Origin: a bacterium
GTDB lineage: Bacteria; Armatimonadota; Chthonomonadetes; Chthonomonadales; Chthonomonadaceae
Length of the DNA: 14,473 nucleotides
NCBI GenBank assembly: GCA_021805405.1
Contig: JAJZFK010000408.1
Span: forward strand, 1 to 14,473
Direction of reading: 5' to 3'
The position numbers and the translations under genes were made by a program. Positions 14,194 to 14,473 of the stretch are shown one piece after another. Under the pieces are notes generated by a model that made no database searches, was not told where the DNA came from, and saw only the letters and a list, made by a program, of their open reading frames with translations. The first letter of the stretch is position 1; the number at the start of each line of letters is the position of its first letter.

Positions 14194-14473
14194 TTACTGC
14201 TGCCCAGGATCCGAGAAGATTCCCATCTTGACGTAATCGTTATATATTCGTGAAAACGATCTTCGCGTGCCGTCGGCATTCACAAACGGAGGGTCTTTCA
14301 CCCATTTGGCATGGCCGTCTAGAAAGTCCCACACGCGTCCGTTAGCATGACGCTGGCCCAGTGACCATCGATTATCACCATTACCGTTACCATAGCCTGG
14401 CACAATGTAGTAACCCCCAAAGTAAACCGAGGCACCGTTCACCGTAAAGGTTCCAGAACCGACGTCAGTAATG
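14194..14473 (-). CDS. C-terminal part of a third H-X9-DG pseudopilin-like protein
   Basis: The frame is open to the right edge, so the N-terminus, expected to hold the prepilin signal, lies outside. About 93 residues are visible. They include YFGGYYIVPGYGNGNGDNRW and an exact H-X9-DG motif: H, ANGRVWDFL, DGHAKWV. The protein ends with a YNDYVKMGIFSDPGQQ-like tail. The ending is the same type as in the neighbouring pseudopilin, so this is probably a sister gene in tandem, separated by a terminator and a new promoter. A GTG at 14442 should not be taken as the start, since the reading frame continues upstream in good protein-like sequence. Confidence 0.82.
   Translation of the reverse strand, partial: ITDVGSGTFTVNGASVYFGGYYIVPGYGNGNGDNRWSLGQRHANGRVWDFLDGHAKWVKDPPFVNADGTRRSFSRIYNDYVKMGIFSDPGQQ

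Overview
The window looks like chromosomal DNA from a bacterium of the Armatimonadota or a close relative. The best evidence is three genes for type II/IV pseudopilin-like proteins (two complete, one cut by the right edge). The two complete ones have FTLIELLVVIAIIAIL signal segments followed by LFP-[AV]F-xxAR-[GE]-xAR; all three have the H-X9-DG type C-terminal ending. That combination is typical of Armatimonadota and Planctomycetota. This lineage call is inference from protein style; no rRNA is present. Base composition is moderate and gene density is high, with many convergent or divergent overlaps. Most genes are ordinary housekeeping genes, and I see no transposase, phage gene, CRISPR array or plasmid function.

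Left part (1-3434): about 640 bases without a convincing gene, then a two-domain chromate transporter (chrA, +). A small ankyrin-repeat protein (-) follows, then a sigma-70-like regulator with a basic C-terminal tail (+). Its last 53 bases overlap the end of a pseudopilin gene on the other strand.

Middle (3382-7614): on the minus strand a PHP-domain phosphoesterase overlaps the start of a Bax-inhibitor-1 family membrane protein. A strong terminator follows, then the pseudopilin. A ynfA-type small membrane protein (+) starts on top of the divergent PHP start. Next comes a sulfur-assimilation pair, cysC (APS kinase, -) and cysH (Fe-S type APS/PAPS reductase, +), divergent from a 151-base gap with a near-perfect sigma-70 promoter for cysH. 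cysH ends at a strong hairpin shared with a tRNA-Glu(CTC) gene on the opposite strand.

Right part (7615-14473): all genes are on the minus strand: mfd (transcription-repair coupling factor), glnA (glutamine synthetase), then two further pseudopilin genes, the last truncated by the window edge. glnA has a long apparent leader and a promoter whose spacer is an inverted repeat.

Nothing here amounts to a clear new defence or mobile system. The points most worth a second look are: the PHP gene that lacks a standard start codon and shares its start with a possibly leaderless ynfA; the palindromic promoters of glnA and tRNA-Glu; the sigma-like protein with its tail; and the terminator sitting directly before a pseudopilin start codon.
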